Shown: in pieces, positions 63,245-64,000 of the stretch
Numbering within the stretch: the first letter of the stretch is position 1
Layout of the letters: every line of letters starts with the position of its first letter
Origin: Leptolyngbya ohadii IS1
Lineage (GTDB): Bacteria > Cyanobacteriota > Cyanobacteriia > Elainellales > Elainellaceae
Length of the DNA stretch: 64,000 bases
Assembly: GCF_002215035.1 (NCBI RefSeq)
Contig: NZ_NKFP01000004.1
Span: 1,179,726-1,243,725 of the forward strand
Reading direction: 5' to 3'
Translations under genes and position numbers: made by a program
The notes under the pieces: generated by a model
The model's input: the letters and a program-made list of their open reading frames with translations, nothing else
Told to the model about the DNA's origin: nothing
The model's database searches: none

Positions 63245-64000
63245 ATGGCAGCCCTCACGATCGACAAACGAGACATTAGAGCCTTCTCGATTCTGGGCAT
63301 CTTTTTCCTGCTGCTGGCGGGTCTGATTGGCACTGCCGTTTCCCACCGTGCCGCTAAGGATTACCGAATTCGATCGCTCCTCAGTCAGCGAGCCTGCTCC
63401 AGGTGCGACCTGGATGGAGCCGATTTGGAGGAAGCCAATCTGCGATCGGTGAATCTGGAGGACGCGACGCTGCGAGATGCCAATCTGAAACGATCGAATC
63501 TGCAAAATGGAACGTTAACGCGATCGATCCTGAGTGCGGCGGATCTAACGAAGGCAAATTTAAGCGGGGCGGTGCTGAGCGAAGCCATTTTGAACAGCGT
63601 GCTGCTAAAGGAGGCAAACCTGACGGGGGCGAACCTGAGCCAGACCTATCTGGGCGACAGCAACCTCAGCGAAGGCAATTTACGCGATGCCAACCTGCGA
63701 GGAGCAAACCTGGTGCGGGCAAATCTCTGGAAAGCCAATTTTCAGGATGCTACCCTGAGCGAAGTAAAGCTCAACCGTGCCGATTTGCAGCAGGCGGATC
63801 TGCGCCGTGCCGATCTGGGCAGTGCGGATCTGCGAAACGCAAACCTGCGAGGAGCAAACCTGCTGCGGGCTAACCTTCCCAGAGCCGATCTAACGCGGGC
63901 AAAGTTGCCGGATGTCAGTCTTCGGGATGCCAACCTAGGAAGCGCAAATTTGACGAATGCGAATCTGAACCGCGCCGATCTGGTGGAGGCATACCTGGCA
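63245..64000 (+). CDS. Membrane-anchored pentapeptide-repeat protein (3' end outside the window)
   Basis: An open frame of 252 codons that reaches the window edge without a stop. Residues about 13-31 (AFSILGIFFLLLAGLIGTA) are a membrane anchor. From about residue 50 the chain is a run of A(D/N)LxxA(N/D)L pentapeptide repeats, predicted to form a right-handed quadrilateral beta-helix. CSRC in the preceding stretch has two cysteines. Such proteins are abundant in cyanobacteria, with no general function known. Start ATG 63245. Confidence 0.9.
   Translation, partial: MAALTIDKRDIRAFSILGIFFLLLAGLIGTAVSHRAAKDYRIRSLLSQRACSRCDLDGADLEEANLRSVNLEDATLRDANLKRSNLQNGTLTRSILSAADLTKANLSGAVLSEAILNSVLLKEANLTGANLSQTYLGDSNLSEGNLRDANLRGANLVRANLWKANFQDATLSEVKLNRADLQQADLRRADLGSADLRNANLRGANLLRANLPRADLTRAKLPDVSLRDANLGSANLTNANLNRADLVEAYLA

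Overview
The window reads as a stretch of cyanobacterial chromosome. Direct signs are the very frequent HIP1-type octamer GCGATCGC and its GATCG core, a phosphoribulokinase gene, a ferredoxin-NADP reductase that carries a CpcD phycobilisome-linker domain, a cyanobacteriochrome-type sensor kinase, a CmpA bicarbonate-binding protein, a DnaK3/DnaJ pair with a long charged tail and several protein families known mainly from cyanobacteria. Moderate GC, long spacers and many Uma2, GAF and pentapeptide proteins suggest a filamentous or Leptolyngbya-like lineage; that last point is inference. I see no rRNA, CRISPR array, transposase or prophage. One tRNA (Arg, ACG) is present.

Layout. 0-9.2 kb: purS, divergent zur, cell-envelope proteins (zinc-ribbon membrane protein, PilP-like lipoprotein, SLH protein), an M61 peptidase, a Crp-type regulator, and three genes for a DUF3122 protein, an exported PrxQ and a beta-propeller. 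9.5-12 kb: an exported beta-carbonic anhydrase next to cmpA. 12.9-21.4 kb: dienelactone hydrolase, DUF72, a DXCF-type cyanobacteriochrome histidine kinase, dnaK3-dnaJ and a Uma2 protein with a coiled-coil tail. 21.5-26.9 kb: an Ig/TolB-like envelope protein, two parts of a glycine-betaine-type ABC importer without a permease, GNAT, a membrane protein and an orphan Nif11 peptide. 27-37 kb: prk, petH, a transglutaminase-like protein, thrB, a DUF39 homocysteine-biosynthesis protein, a large unknown protein and an MFS transporter. 37-42.8 kb: tRNA-Arg, moaC, hemF, SRPBCC, mrp and rodA.

42.9-50.6 kb is a purine (urate) catabolism island: hpxO-uraH-uraD on the minus strand and xdhA-xdhB-xdhC on the plus strand. 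It would take hypoxanthine/xanthine to urate, 5-hydroxyisourate, OHCU and allantoin. The xdh half looks damaged. A 62-bp and a 250-bp piece of xdhA are duplicated and fused just in front of xdhB, which has lost roughly its first 30-35 codons, and xdhC carries an internal deletion with a frameshift. Either the locus is decaying or the assembly is wrong here.

50.7-64 kb: csbD, a CyaB1-like tandem-GAF adenylate cyclase, a small conserved protein, purC, and a plus-strand run for outer-membrane biogenesis (Omp85/BamA, lpxC, fabZ, lpxA, lpxB, a GmhB-like phosphatase). A membrane-anchored pentapeptide-repeat protein runs off the right edge.

The intergenic DNA has features of its own: short (11-16 bp) exact tandem duplications in many spacers, G-rich GGGGAGTA tracts, several clear Rho-independent terminators, and a probable structured small RNA at about 4.16-4.29 kb. 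The least-described items are that RNA candidate, the xdhA/xdhB mosaic, the DXCF sensor kinase and the cmpA-carbonic anhydrase pairing.
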